In this document: positions 16,782 to 24,908 of the stretch, one piece after another
Layout: every line of letters begins with the position of its first letter
How positions within the stretch are numbered: position 1 is the stretch's first letter
DNA from: Terrimonas sp937888905
GTDB lineage: Bacteria; Bacteroidota; Bacteroidia; Chitinophagales; Chitinophagaceae
DNA length: 64,000 bases
Direction: 5' to 3'
NCBI GenBank assembly: GCA_937888905.1
Contig: CALATA010000014.1
Span: 62,001 to 126,000 of the forward strand
Notes under the pieces: model-generated
The model's database searches: none
Told to the model about the DNA's origin: nothing
What the model saw: the letters and a program-made list of their open reading frames with translations, nothing else
Position numbers and translations under genes: made by a program

Positions 16782-17999
16782 ATGGAAAAAAATGCAGAAC
16801 AGGCCCGTTATACTTTTCCCGATCAACAGGGCTATTACGGACGATACGGAGGTGCTTTCATTCCCGAAATGCTGCACCGCAATGTGGCCGAATTACAGGC
16901 GGCTTATACCGAAGTACTCAACGATAAAAAATTCCAGGACGAACTGAATCTCCTGCTGCATGACTATGCAGGCCGTCCCACACCGCTTTATCATGCGCAA
17001 CGGTTGAGTGAAGTCTTTGGCACCACCATCTACCTCAAAAGAGAAGATTTGTGTCATACCGGTGCGCACAAGATCAACAATACCATTGGCCAGATATTGC
17101 TGGCTGAACGGTTGGGCAAAAAAAGAATCATAGCGGAAACAGGTGCCGGACAGCATGGCGTGGCTACTGCCACCGTGTGTGCATTGAAGGGGTTGAAGTG
17201 CATTGTGTATATGGGAGAAAAGGACATCGAGCGGCAGGCGCCCAATGTGGCGCGCATGAAAATGCTCGGTGCCACGGTGATCCCTGCTACATCCGGCAGT
17301 AAAACCCTCAAAGATGCTACCAACGAAGCCATCCGTGACTGGATCAATAATCCCGTTGATACGCATTATATCATCGGCAGTGTGGTAGGTCCGCATCCTT
17401 ACCCCGATATGGTGGCGCGTTTTCAGAGTGTGATCAGCCGCGAGGTGAGAGAACAATTACTGGAAAAAACAGGAAACGAATTGCCTACACATGTGATAGC
17501 CTGTGTTGGTGGCGGAAGCAATGCCGCCGGAGCATTTTACCATTTCCTGGAAGAGGCAGAAGTAAAATTATATGCAGTGGAAGCCGCGGGATGTGGCATC
17601 GATTCAGGTAAAACAGCCGCTACTTCCGTACTTGGCCGTCCCGGGATTTTACATGGCAGTATGAGTCTGCTGATGCAAACGGAAGACGGACAGGTAGTAG
17701 AACCGCACAGCATTTCCGCAGGCCTGGATTATCCCGGTATAGGGCCGCTGCACGCTCATCTTTTCGATACGGGACGCGCTACAGCACTGAGTGCAACGGA
17801 CGCAGAGGCGCTGGAAGCAGCGTTTGAACTGGCCAGACTCGAAGGTATCATTCCCGCATTGGAAAGTGCCCATGCACTGGCGGCTCTGAAACAATTGACA
17901 TGGCAGCCGACTGACCGAGTGGTAATATGCCTGAGTGGGAGAGGAGACAAAGACATGCAAACTTATATGGATCACATGGCGCAACAGTCGCCCAAATGA
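16782..17999 (+). CDS. trpB: Tryptophan synthase beta chain
   Basis: TrpB condenses indole with L-serine to form tryptophan in the alpha2beta2 complex. The 405-residue product has GYYGRYGGAFIPEML at the N-terminus, the PLP lysine in HTGAHKINN (Lys97), the phosphate loop GGGSNAAGAF and the late SGRGDKD motif. The ATG at 16782 fits the family N-terminus; an upstream in-frame TTG at 16755 would add nine atypical residues. The stop overlaps the trpA start as ATGA, the classical coupled trpBA junction. No other trp genes are in the window. Confidence 0.97.
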   Translation: MEKNAEQARYTFPDQQGYYGRYGGAFIPEMLHRNVAELQAAYTEVLNDKKFQDELNLLLHDYAGRPTPLYHAQRLSEVFGTTIYLKREDLCHTGAHKINNTIGQILLAERLGKKRIIAETGAGQHGVATATVCALKGLKCIVYMGEKDIERQAPNVARMKMLGATVIPATSGSKTLKDATNEAIRDWINNPVDTHYIIGSVVGPHPYPDMVARFQSVISREVREQLLEKTGNELPTHVIACVGGGSNAAGAFYHFLEEAEVKLYAVEAAGCGIDSGKTAATSVLGRPGILHGSMSLLMQTEDGQVVEPHSISAGLDYPGIGPLHAHLFDTGRATALSATDAEALEAAFELARLEGIIPALESAHALAALKQLTWQPTDRVVICLSGRGDKDMQTYMDHMAQQSPK

Positions 18000-18784
18000 A
18001 TAACATGAGCAGGATCAGTGAACTGTTTCAACGCAAACCGGCAAATATTCTCAGCATCTACAGCACTGCAGGTTACCCGAATCCGGAAGCGACCGTCGAT
18101 ATATTGGAAGCGCTGGAGCAATCGGGAGCCGACATGATAGAACTCGGCATGCCTTACAGCGATCCGCTGGCCGATGGCCCCGTGATCCAGGAAGCCGGAT
18201 CCGTTGCCATTGCGAACGGTATGACCATCGCCAGACTTTTTTCAACACTGGAAAATTTCCGCAGCCGCGTATCTGTACCCATTGTATTGATGGGATACAT
18301 GAATCCCGTTTTGCAATACGGATTTGAAAAATTTTGTGCAGAAGCTGCGCGCGTAGGAGTAGACGGACTCATTCTTCCCGACCTGCCGGTTTATGAATTT
18401 GAAAAAGAATACAGCGCGATCCTCAACCGTCACGGCCTGGATTTCGTATTTATGGTAACGCCTGAAACCTCGCCGGAGCGTATCCACAAGCTGGATGAAT
18501 TGAGCAGCGGCTTTTTGTATGCCGTATCGTCGTCCTCCACTACGGGGCAGAAAGCAACGCTGGATGAACGGGCAGGTTATTTCCGCCAGTTGAAAGAAAT
18601 GCGGTTGAAGAACCCGGTACTGATCGGGTTTGGGATCCGCGACAAAGCGGGATTTGAAAAAGCCTGTACATACGCCAACGGCGCGATTATCGGCACGGCA
18701 TTTATACAATCGTTTGAAAAAGAGAAAGATTCACTTGAAACAACGCGCGCATTTGTCCGCTCGGTGACAGGGGAAGGAAAATAG
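17996..18784 (+). CDS. trpA: Tryptophan synthase alpha chain
   Basis: TrpA splits indole-3-glycerol phosphate and channels indole to TrpB. The ATG at 17996 overlaps the trpB stop (ATGA) and gives 262 residues. The two catalytic acids are in place: Glu49 and Asp60 in IELGMPYSDPLAD, matching the enterobacterial numbering. PNPEATVDIL, LPDLPVYE and the phosphate-binding GFGIRDK segment are also present. A longer open frame from 17927 lies inside trpB and is not used. The gene ends the trp pair; a repeat-rich region follows. Confidence 0.96.
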   Translation: MNNMSRISELFQRKPANILSIYSTAGYPNPEATVDILEALEQSGADMIELGMPYSDPLADGPVIQEAGSVAIANGMTIARLFSTLENFRSRVSVPIVLMGYMNPVLQYGFEKFCAEAARVGVDGLILPDLPVYEFEKEYSAILNRHGLDFVFMVTPETSPERIHKLDELSSGFLYAVSSSSTTGQKATLDERAGYFRQLKEMRLKNPVLIGFGIRDKAGFEKACTYANGAIIGTAFIQSFEKEKDSLETTRAFVRSVTGEGK

Positions 18785-18785
18785 T

Positions 18786-18793
18786 TATCTTTG
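18786..18793 (+). promoter_or_regulatory. Possible -7 box after trpA
   Basis: TATCTTTG fits TAnnTTTG and lies 2 bases after the trpA stop, about 280 bases upstream of the next plus-strand gene. No -33 box is evident. If used, the transcript would carry the entire heptamer region as its leader. Confidence 0.3.
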
Positions 18794-18807
18794 TGCGCAG
18801 GGTTGAA

Positions 18808-18905
18808 GGCGTAAGGTGTAAGGTGTAAGGATTAAGGCGTAGGGTATAAGGTATAAGGTATAAGGTATAAGGTGTATGGTATAAGGTGTAGGGTATAAGG
18901 TTATA
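18808..18905. repeat. Heptamer array, GGTATAA/GGTGTAA family, 14 units
   Basis: Fourteen consecutive 7-base units without a gap: GGCGTAA, GGTGTAA (twice), GGATTAA, GGCGTAG, GGTATAA (four), GGTGTAT, GGTATAA, GGTGTAG, GGTATAA, GGTTATA. Substitutions fall at unit positions 3, 4, 5 and 7, while GG at the start is invariant. Most units carry TAA or TAG. The reverse complement of the family (TTACACC, TTACGCC) recurs near 30730 and 51545. Confidence 0.93.
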
Positions 18906-19066
18906 TATTAAGACTTCTTTGCGTCTTTGCTCCTTATGTGCCTTTGCGTGAAATCAGCGACTTTCTCAAGCGAAGCTGCAAAGAAATCAAGTCGCAAAGA
19001 TTCACGATTGACCATTCACCATTCACTCCAGAGACTTAGGGAATGACTTTTGAATTTTTAATTTTG
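18906..19066. repeat. Mosaic of CTTTGCG, ATTCACC and TTTTGAC repeat families
   Basis: After the GGTATAA array come CTTTGCG-type words (18918-18955: CTTTGCG, TCTTTGC, CCTTTGCG), a degenerate inverted part with AAAGAAATCAAG, four units ATTCACG, ATTGACC, ATTCACC, ATTCACT at 19000-19027, then TTTTGAC/TTTTGAAT units that run right up to the ATG at 19075. The CTTTGCG part has a counterpart at 34734-34775. Confidence 0.8.
19059..19066 (+). promoter_or_regulatory. TAnnTTTG box inside heptamer array, before TlpA-like gene
   Basis: TAATTTTG lies 8 bases before the ATG at 19075 and 14 before the ATG at 19081. It is formed by the TTTTGAC repeat units. The same octamer stands 6 bases before the PIG-L gene at 34678. 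Confidence 0.45.
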
Positions 19067-19074
19067 ACTTTTGA

Positions 19075-20154
19075 ATGAATATGAAAAGCCTGCTCACACT
19101 TCTTTTGTTGCTGCCCTTCGCAGCATTTGCTCAGAAAAAAATGACGGTTAATGGCAAAATGACCAACCTGCCGGACAATACACCCGTATGGCTGGCCGAT
19201 ATCAATAATCCCAACGATACCATCGCAAAAGCAAAATCATTGAAAGGATCGTTTGTACTGAAGGGCGAATTAGCTGAACCCAAACTACTCATCCTGAGCG
19301 TGGGGGGCGACAAAAAATCCAACGTATTTTTTGACAACAGCACCATAGCCATCAAAGGTGATTATACAAAACCCGCATCCTGGAGCATTACCGGTTCGAC
19401 GGTGCAGGACGGATTTAAAGCTTTTGAAACGACTTTCGTTCCTTATTTCGAGCAATTGAATAAAATCGGAATGCGCATGCAGGCCGGTGAACGCAGCGAT
19501 AGTTTACAGCTATCCGCTAACCGGCTTACCGGGGCTATTCAGCAAGAAATCGATGCGTTTATACAAAAACGTCCCGGTTCACCGGTGAGTGCCTTCATTC
19601 TGCTGGCCACCATCAACCTCAATCCGGATATCAATCAACTCGAACAAAGGGTTAATCGCCTTCAGCCCATGGCGATGAATAATATGTATGGTTCGTATCT
19701 GAAACAAACCATTGAAGAAGGCAAAACGACTGCCATCGGCAGCATTGCGCGTGATTTTACCCAAAACGATACTCTCGATAATCCTGTTACCCTTTCTTCT
19801 TTCCGTGGTAAATATGTGTTGATTGATTTCTGGGCCAGTTGGTGCCGCCCGTGCCGCCTCGAAAACCCGAATGTGGTGCAGGCCTATAATCGTTTCCGTG
19901 ACAAAAATTTCACCGTATTGGGCGTATCACTCGATCGCCAGAAGAAATCCTGGGTTGACGCCATTCACGCCGACAATCTTACCTGGACACATGTAAGCGA
20001 TCTTAAACAATGGGATAATGCGGTAGCGAAAATGTACAAAGTGCAAAGTATTCCGCAGAACCTGCTCATCGGTCCCGATGGAAAGATCGTGGCCAAAGAC
20101 CTGCGCGGCGAAGACCTCAACAAAAAATTATGCGAGCTGCTGGGATGTAATTAA
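19075..20154 (+). CDS. TlpA-like thiol-disulfide oxidoreductase with DUF4369 domain
   Basis: A 359-residue exported protein. Residues 1-19 are a signal peptide ending AAFAQ. Residues 20-115 look like the DUF4369 beta domain common in front of Bacteroidota thioredoxins; residues 125-220 are helical. The thioredoxin-like domain begins near 225 and carries the redox pair in WASWCRPC (Cys257, Cys260), followed by GVSLDRQKKSW and the cis-proline region SIPQNLLIGPDG. It probably reduces or isomerises disulfides outside the cytoplasm. A second ATG at 19081 is an equally good start. It is convergent with the response regulator, 11 bp away. Confidence 0.85.
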   Translation: MNMKSLLTLLLLLPFAAFAQKKMTVNGKMTNLPDNTPVWLADINNPNDTIAKAKSLKGSFVLKGELAEPKLLILSVGGDKKSNVFFDNSTIAIKGDYTKPASWSITGSTVQDGFKAFETTFVPYFEQLNKIGMRMQAGERSDSLQLSANRLTGAIQQEIDAFIQKRPGSPVSAFILLATINLNPDINQLEQRVNRLQPMAMNNMYGSYLKQTIEEGKTTAIGSIARDFTQNDTLDNPVTLSSFRGKYVLIDFWASWCRPCRLENPNVVQAYNRFRDKNFTVLGVSLDRQKKSWVDAIHADNLTWTHVSDLKQWDNAVAKMYKVQSIPQNLLIGPDGKIVAKDLRGEDLNKKLCELLGCN

Positions 20155-20165
20155 TCTTATTTGTA

Positions 20166-20807
20166 TCAGATCAGTTTGTGTTCATAAGCATATTTGATCA
20201 GCCCGATCACACTGTTGGTATCCGTTTTCCGGAAAATATTTTTCCGGTGCGTTTCTACTGTTCGTTCGCTGATGAATAGGGCTTCCGCTATCTGGCGGTT
20301 GTTGTATTCTTTTTCTATCAGGCGGATAATTTCTATTTCTCTTTCGGTCAGGTGAACCTGCTTCTCCTGCTTACGGCGTTCGCTGGTGCGTTTGAGTTCT
20401 TCGATCACTTCATCGCTGAAATAAATACCGCCGCCGGCAATTTTCTCCAGTGCATCGATCAGTTCCTGTTTGCCGATATTCTTCAGCACATAGCCGGAGA
20501 TATCAGCATCGTTGATCATTTCATTGACCACATCTCCTTCACCGCTCATCGACAAAGCAAGGATGCGCGTGTCCGGAAATTTTTGTCTCACCTGGCGTGC
20601 CAGTTCGTTGCCGGGTAATCCGGGCATCATCACGTCGGTAAGCAAAATGTCCACGGGATGGGAAGAAAGCTGATCCAGCACTTCTGCAGGACGCGTAGTA
20701 GCGAAGGCAAAACGAAAGCGGTCATGTCCTTTCAGCAAAGACATCAATCCGTCTATCACGATCTGGTGATCGTCTACTAAAGCCAGGGTGATTTTGGTCT
20801 GTTTCAT
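20166..20807 (-). CDS. LuxR/NarL-type response regulator
   Basis: A 213-residue two-component regulator. The receiver domain has the acidic pair Asp12-Asp13, the phosphorylation site Asp58 in ILLTDVMMPG, and the Lys in GYVLKN. The C-terminal LuxR helix-turn-helix covers about residues 147-208 (LTEREIEIIRLIEKEYNNRQIAEALFISERTVETHRKNIF, in pieces). The ATG at 20807 starts just before the first beta strand. It lies about 200 bp downstream of two tandem histidine kinase genes on the same strand and is the natural partner of one or both. Target genes are unknown. Confidence 0.92.
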   Translation of the reverse strand: MKQTKITLALVDDHQIVIDGLMSLLKGHDRFRFAFATTRPAEVLDQLSSHPVDILLTDVMMPGLPGNELARQVRQKFPDTRILALSMSGEGDVVNEMINDADISGYVLKNIGKQELIDALEKIAGGGIYFSDEVIEELKRTSERRKQEKQVHLTEREIEIIRLIEKEYNNRQIAEALFISERTVETHRKNIFRKTDTNSVIGLIKYAYEHKLI

Positions 20808-20818
20808 GCGTGTGTTGT

Positions 20819-20887
20819 GGTCAATGGGCAATAAGTGAATATGTCAATGAGTGAATAAGTGAATAAGTCAATGCGTGAATGTGAACT
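20819..20887. repeat. GTGAAT-family array with 8-base step
   Basis: Units such as GTCAATG, GGCAATA, AGTGAAT, ATGTCAAT, GAGTGAAT, AAGTGAAT, AAGTCAAT and GCGTGAAT follow each other; most are 8 rather than 7 bases long. It sits directly upstream of the response regulator start, between it and the kinases. Confidence 0.8.
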
Positions 20888-20947
20888 CCGGGCTATTTGT
20901 TTTCTCTTCTATTTTTAACTTTTACATTTGGCATAAAACCGGCTGTC

Positions 20948-20984
20948 TACTTACAACTTAATACTTATCACTTAATACTCTCTC
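20948..20984. repeat. Heptamer array, CTTAATA/CTTATCA family
   Basis: Five 7-base units (TACTTAC, AACTTAA, TACTTAT, CACTTAA, TACTCTC) just after the kinase operon. The same family appears at 33457, 34804 and 50911. Between this and the preceding array lies TACATTTG (20933-20940, plus strand), a -7-like octamer with no plus-strand gene after it. Confidence 0.8.
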
Positions 20985-21005
20985 TGGATGCATTGGTGAA
21001 AAAAA

Positions 21006-22916
21006 TTACTGTTGCTGATTTGTTAAAGGTATGTGTATTGCGATCAATGTTCCTCTTCCCGGGCTGCTGTCGATGTCTACGGTTCCTTTCAGGTAGGCAA
21101 TACGGCTGCGGATGTTGGACAAGCCGATGCCTCCGGCCGTTTTGGGATCGCCCGGATCAAAACCGCGTCCGTTGTCCTCGATCGTGGCACTCAGCGATTC
21201 ATGATCGCGGATTACGGAAAGGTCCAGCCTGGTGGCATGGGCATGTTTCAATACATTATTCACGCATTCCTGCACCACGCGGTAAAAAACTGTTTCGGTG
21301 GCAGGATCCAGGCGTTGTTCGAGTCCCTCGGTATAAAGGTTGATCGTAAGATCTTTCTTATCTAGTTTGCCGGTGAAATCGCCGAGTGCAAGTGCCAGGT
21401 TGTTTTTGATCAGCACATGCGGCATCATGTTGTGCGATACATGCCGCAGTTCGCGGCAACTGTCGTCAACCAGGTTCATGACCGTTGTCAGCGATGCCTG
21501 TTGCGAAGCCTCGGGAATATTCAGTTGCGATTCCAGCGCAGAAAGGTTCATTTTGGCGGCACTCATCATTTGTCCGATGCCATCGTGCAGGTCGCGGGCA
21601 ATACGCTGCCGCTCTTTTTCTTCGGCTTCCATCACGGCTTTCATGGCTAATTCCTGTTGTTCAAGCAAGGTCCGTTGCAGTGCGGCTTTCTGACGGCGGC
21701 GGTAAAGACGGTAAACTGAATAACCCGTCACCAAAAGAAGTAACAGCGCAAGGGAAGTGGCAATGATGATATAGTTTTTCCGGCTGATTGCTGTCTGTTG
21801 CAGGGCAATGGTCTGTTTTTGTTTTTCCGTTTCATAGTAAGCCTGCAGTTCTGCGATCCTGTTCTCGCTGGCGGTATTGATCAGGCTGTCTTTTATGCGC
21901 ATGCTGTGTTCCAGCATACCGAGTGCTTCCTTGTCTTTTCCCAATAACTGATAAGTTGAGGCCAATTGTTTATAGGTCTCCTGCGCGCCCTGGCGGAATC
22001 CTGCGGCCTGCGCCAGTTCTGCAGAACGGAAGAAATAAGGAAGCGCGGCCGCATATTGTTTTTGCGCCACCAGTACCATTCCCAGGTTTTTATAACTGTC
22101 GCTCATTTGCTTCCGGTTCCCGAAAAGCGAATCGATAGCCAGGGTTTTGCGGAAGTATTCACTGGCTTTTGCATAGTCGGGCGGTGAACCAAACAGGTAG
22201 CAGTTCGCCATGTTATCATAGAATAGCGATTTGGCAAAGTCATTGTTGGTTCGTGTGGCAATACCGATGCCTGCCGTGTCCAGTGCAAATGCTTCTTTGA
22301 TTTTTCCCTGCATGCCGTAAATGTTGGCGAGTGTATGCAGTCCGTTCAATAAAAGTGTAGGGGCATTGTCTTCTTTCAGCAGTGCCAATGCTTCCTGTAC
22401 GTATTTCTCTGCAAGCGGTAATTTTTCCTGCGTCTGGTATACCATGGCTATACCGAGTTTGGCGGAAGCGATATTGAGTACATTGTATTCCTGTTGTTCG
22501 GCCAGCCGCAGCGCCTGGAATCCGTATTCCAGTGCTTCTGCATATTTCCCCTGGTGCCAGAGACTGGTGGAAATGCCCATTAAGGAACGGGAGCGAAGGG
22601 TGTCTTTTTTTTGATCGCCGATCACTTCCAATGCCTGTGCGTAGTATTTCCGGGAGAGTTCAAAGCTGCTATTGACATTGTAGGCCGCTCCGATGGCCTG
22701 CAATGCCAGCACCTGTCCGTTTTTGTAATCGATACGGTCTGCTTCGGCGAGTGCCTTTCTTCCCAATTCCAGGGCCGCATCGGCGTCAGTTTTTCTTACC
22801 TGCTGGCTCTGCAGGATCAATGAATCGGTATAGGCTGTTCGCGACTGGCCATTTGCTTTTTGCAGAGAAAAAAAAGCGGTGATGAAAAAAAGGATGATAT
22901 GATGGCGGGTAGTCAT
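21006..22916 (-). CDS. TPR sensor histidine kinase, copy 1
   Basis: A 636-residue hybrid of exported TPR sensor and cytoplasmic kinase. Residues 1-23 are a signal peptide, 30-345 hold tetratricopeptide repeats (for example SYKNLGMVLVAQKQYAAALPYF), 347-380 a coiled coil and 383-403 a transmembrane helix. The HisKA_3-type dimerisation domain follows with phospho-acceptor His444 in IARDLHDGIGQMM, then an HATPase_c domain with VQECVNNVLKHAHA (N box), DNGRGFD and GGIGLSNI. It overlaps the upstream kinase by 1 bp (TAATG). It probably phosphorylates the LuxR regulator encoded downstream; the signal is unknown. Confidence 0.92.
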   Translation of the reverse strand: MTTRHHIILFFITAFFSLQKANGQSRTAYTDSLILQSQQVRKTDADAALELGRKALAEADRIDYKNGQVLALQAIGAAYNVNSSFELSRKYYAQALEVIGDQKKDTLRSRSLMGISTSLWHQGKYAEALEYGFQALRLAEQQEYNVLNIASAKLGIAMVYQTQEKLPLAEKYVQEALALLKEDNAPTLLLNGLHTLANIYGMQGKIKEAFALDTAGIGIATRTNNDFAKSLFYDNMANCYLFGSPPDYAKASEYFRKTLAIDSLFGNRKQMSDSYKNLGMVLVAQKQYAAALPYFFRSAELAQAAGFRQGAQETYKQLASTYQLLGKDKEALGMLEHSMRIKDSLINTASENRIAELQAYYETEKQKQTIALQQTAISRKNYIIIATSLALLLLLVTGYSVYRLYRRRQKAALQRTLLEQQELAMKAVMEAEEKERQRIARDLHDGIGQMMSAAKMNLSALESQLNIPEASQQASLTTVMNLVDDSCRELRHVSHNMMPHVLIKNNLALALGDFTGKLDKKDLTINLYTEGLEQRLDPATETVFYRVVQECVNNVLKHAHATRLDLSVIRDHESLSATIEDNGRGFDPGDPKTAGGIGLSNIRSRIAYLKGTVDIDSSPGRGTLIAIHIPLTNQQQ

Positions 22917-24865
22917 TATCCAATGGGTATATGAATGGCAATGAGCGTTCCACGGCCCGGTGCGGAATCGAAATCCACGGTGCCGCGCAGGTATTCCACG
23001 CGTGTGACGATGTTCTTCAGGCCGATGCCATCGAATACGCCGCGGCGGCTGGTATCAAAACCTTTTCCATTGTCTTCGATCGTGGCGCTGATGCCATCTT
23101 TATCGCGGATCAGGGAAATGTCGAGCGTGGTGGCGCCGGCGTGTTTGATGACGTTGTTGACGCACTCCTGCAGCACTCGGTAAAAAACTGTTTCTACATT
23201 GGCATCTATCCGTTCTTCCAGTCCTTCGGTGTAGAGATGTACCTGCAACCTGTTTTTATCGATCTTTTCCACGAAATCGCGCACGGCTTCGGCGAGGTTG
23301 TTTTTTAGCAGGGCATGCGGCATCATGTTGTGTGATACATGCCGGATCTCGCGGCAGCTTTCATCTACCAGCCCGATGATGCGGTTGAGGGATTGCTTTT
23401 GTTCGGCGCCCGATTCCGGGATGGCCGCTTCAAATGCGGAGAGGTTCATTTTAGCGGCGCTCATCATTTGCCCAACGCCATCATGCAGGTCGCGGGCAAT
23501 GCGTTTACGTTCTTCTTCTTCCGCTTCCATCACAGCGCGCGTGGCAATGTCCTGCTGTTGCAGCAATGCCTGTTGCATGGCGGCTTTTTGTTTAAGCCGG
23601 TAACGGCGGTATCCTGAATAAGCGAGCAGTCCGCCCAGCAAAAGCAAGCCCGAAATGCCGGCAATCCAATAGTTGCGGCGGGTGATCGAAAATTCTTTTT
23701 GTTGCAGATCGAAGTGCTGTTGCTGAATAGTCTTTTCTTTTTCCAGCATACGGAATCTTGTTTCGAGTTCGGCAAAGCGGTCGCCGAGGTCGTCGGAGAA
23801 TAAAGAGTCTTTGTAAGCGGCGTGGTATTTATACATCTCCAGTGCTTTCACCGGATCGCCTTTTTTCTCGTACCAGGAGGAAAGGGAGAGATATACTTTT
23901 TGTAACTCCGGACGGCAGTTGACGGCGGGCCGTGCAAGGCGCAACGCCTCCTGTAACAATACATAAGCCGTATCATATTGCCCTTGGGTGGTGTAGATGT
24001 CGCCAAGGTTGTTGAGACAACTGACAATGCCCTTGGTGTCTTTCATTTTACGGCGAAGCTGCAGCGATTCATTGATCAGCGGGATGGCTTTGCTGCCTTC
24101 ATTCATCGTGAGATAAAGATTGCCGAGGTTGTTCAGTGTGCTGGATAAATATTCTTTGTCATCCAGTTTGCGGCAGATGTCCAGCGCTTTCTGGTAATAG
24201 CTTTCCGCACGTGTGTATTCTTTTTTTATTACATAAACGTTGGCGAGGTTCACAAATGAGCCGGCCAGTCCGTATTGATCGCCTGTTTTTTCTTTTAGGG
24301 CAACGGCACGTTCCTGGTAACTGATCGCTTCTGCGTAGCGGCCAAGGTTTTGCTGAAGGATACCAATATTGGTGAGGGAATAAGAAATGCCTTTGTTGTT
24401 GCCCAATGCTTCGTAAAGACTCAGTGCCTTTAGTTGCGCATCGAGTGCTTCATCGAGGATGCCCTGTTTCTGATAGAGGATGCCGATCTTGTTATAAAGT
24501 CCGGCCATGCCCGCGCGGTCGTTGAGGCGTTCGCGGATGGTGGCGGATTGTTTGTATAGCAACAATGCACTGTCGTACTGTTCATTGTCGAAATAAAGAA
24601 TGCCGAGGTCGTTGTACGCTTGTGCCACGCCGGCCTGGTAGTTGACCTCACGTGCGAGCGTCAGGGCTTTGCGGCCATAATTGATGGCTTTATCGCGGTT
24701 GACGTTACGGTATTGCCAGGTAAGTTCGTTGTAGGTTTTAACGAGCGTGGAATCGGTCTGACCGGCAGCAACTTTTTCGAGGCTGTCGAGGACAGGACGG
24801 GCGTTTTGGGCAATCAGGAGTAATGGCAGGCTGCAGAGCAGCGCACAGGTCAATTTTGGTATCAA
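22916..24865 (-). CDS. TPR sensor histidine kinase, copy 2
   Basis: A 649-residue paralogue of the next kinase. It has a signal peptide (ending LLLIAQ), TPR units spaced 40 residues apart from about 38 to 355 (AYNDLGILYFDNEQYDSAL, LNNLGNLYLTMNEGSKAI), a coiled coil, a transmembrane helix near 399-419, and His461 in IARDLHDGVGQMM. The ATPase part has VLQECVNNVIKHAGA and DNGKGFD. The kinase halves of the two copies are far more alike than the sensor halves, pointing to duplication followed by sensor divergence. Heterodimer formation is possible but not shown. dapB ends 43 bp upstream. Confidence 0.92.
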   Translation of the reverse strand: MIPKLTCALLCSLPLLLIAQNARPVLDSLEKVAAGQTDSTLVKTYNELTWQYRNVNRDKAINYGRKALTLAREVNYQAGVAQAYNDLGILYFDNEQYDSALLLYKQSATIRERLNDRAGMAGLYNKIGILYQKQGILDEALDAQLKALSLYEALGNNKGISYSLTNIGILQQNLGRYAEAISYQERAVALKEKTGDQYGLAGSFVNLANVYVIKKEYTRAESYYQKALDICRKLDDKEYLSSTLNNLGNLYLTMNEGSKAIPLINESLQLRRKMKDTKGIVSCLNNLGDIYTTQGQYDTAYVLLQEALRLARPAVNCRPELQKVYLSLSSWYEKKGDPVKALEMYKYHAAYKDSLFSDDLGDRFAELETRFRMLEKEKTIQQQHFDLQQKEFSITRRNYWIAGISGLLLLGGLLAYSGYRRYRLKQKAAMQQALLQQQDIATRAVMEAEEEERKRIARDLHDGVGQMMSAAKMNLSAFEAAIPESGAEQKQSLNRIIGLVDESCREIRHVSHNMMPHALLKNNLAEAVRDFVEKIDKNRLQVHLYTEGLEERIDANVETVFYRVLQECVNNVIKHAGATTLDISLIRDKDGISATIEDNGKGFDTSRRGVFDGIGLKNIVTRVEYLRGTVDFDSAPGRGTLIAIHIPIG

Positions 24866-24908
24866 GGTGATGGCTGTTTGGTTTCCGGGCGTGCCGGAGA
24901 AACCTTAC

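Noticed and set aside
18808..18905. CRISPR-like array
   Set aside because: The repeat is 7 bases with no unique spacers, and no cas gene is in the window.
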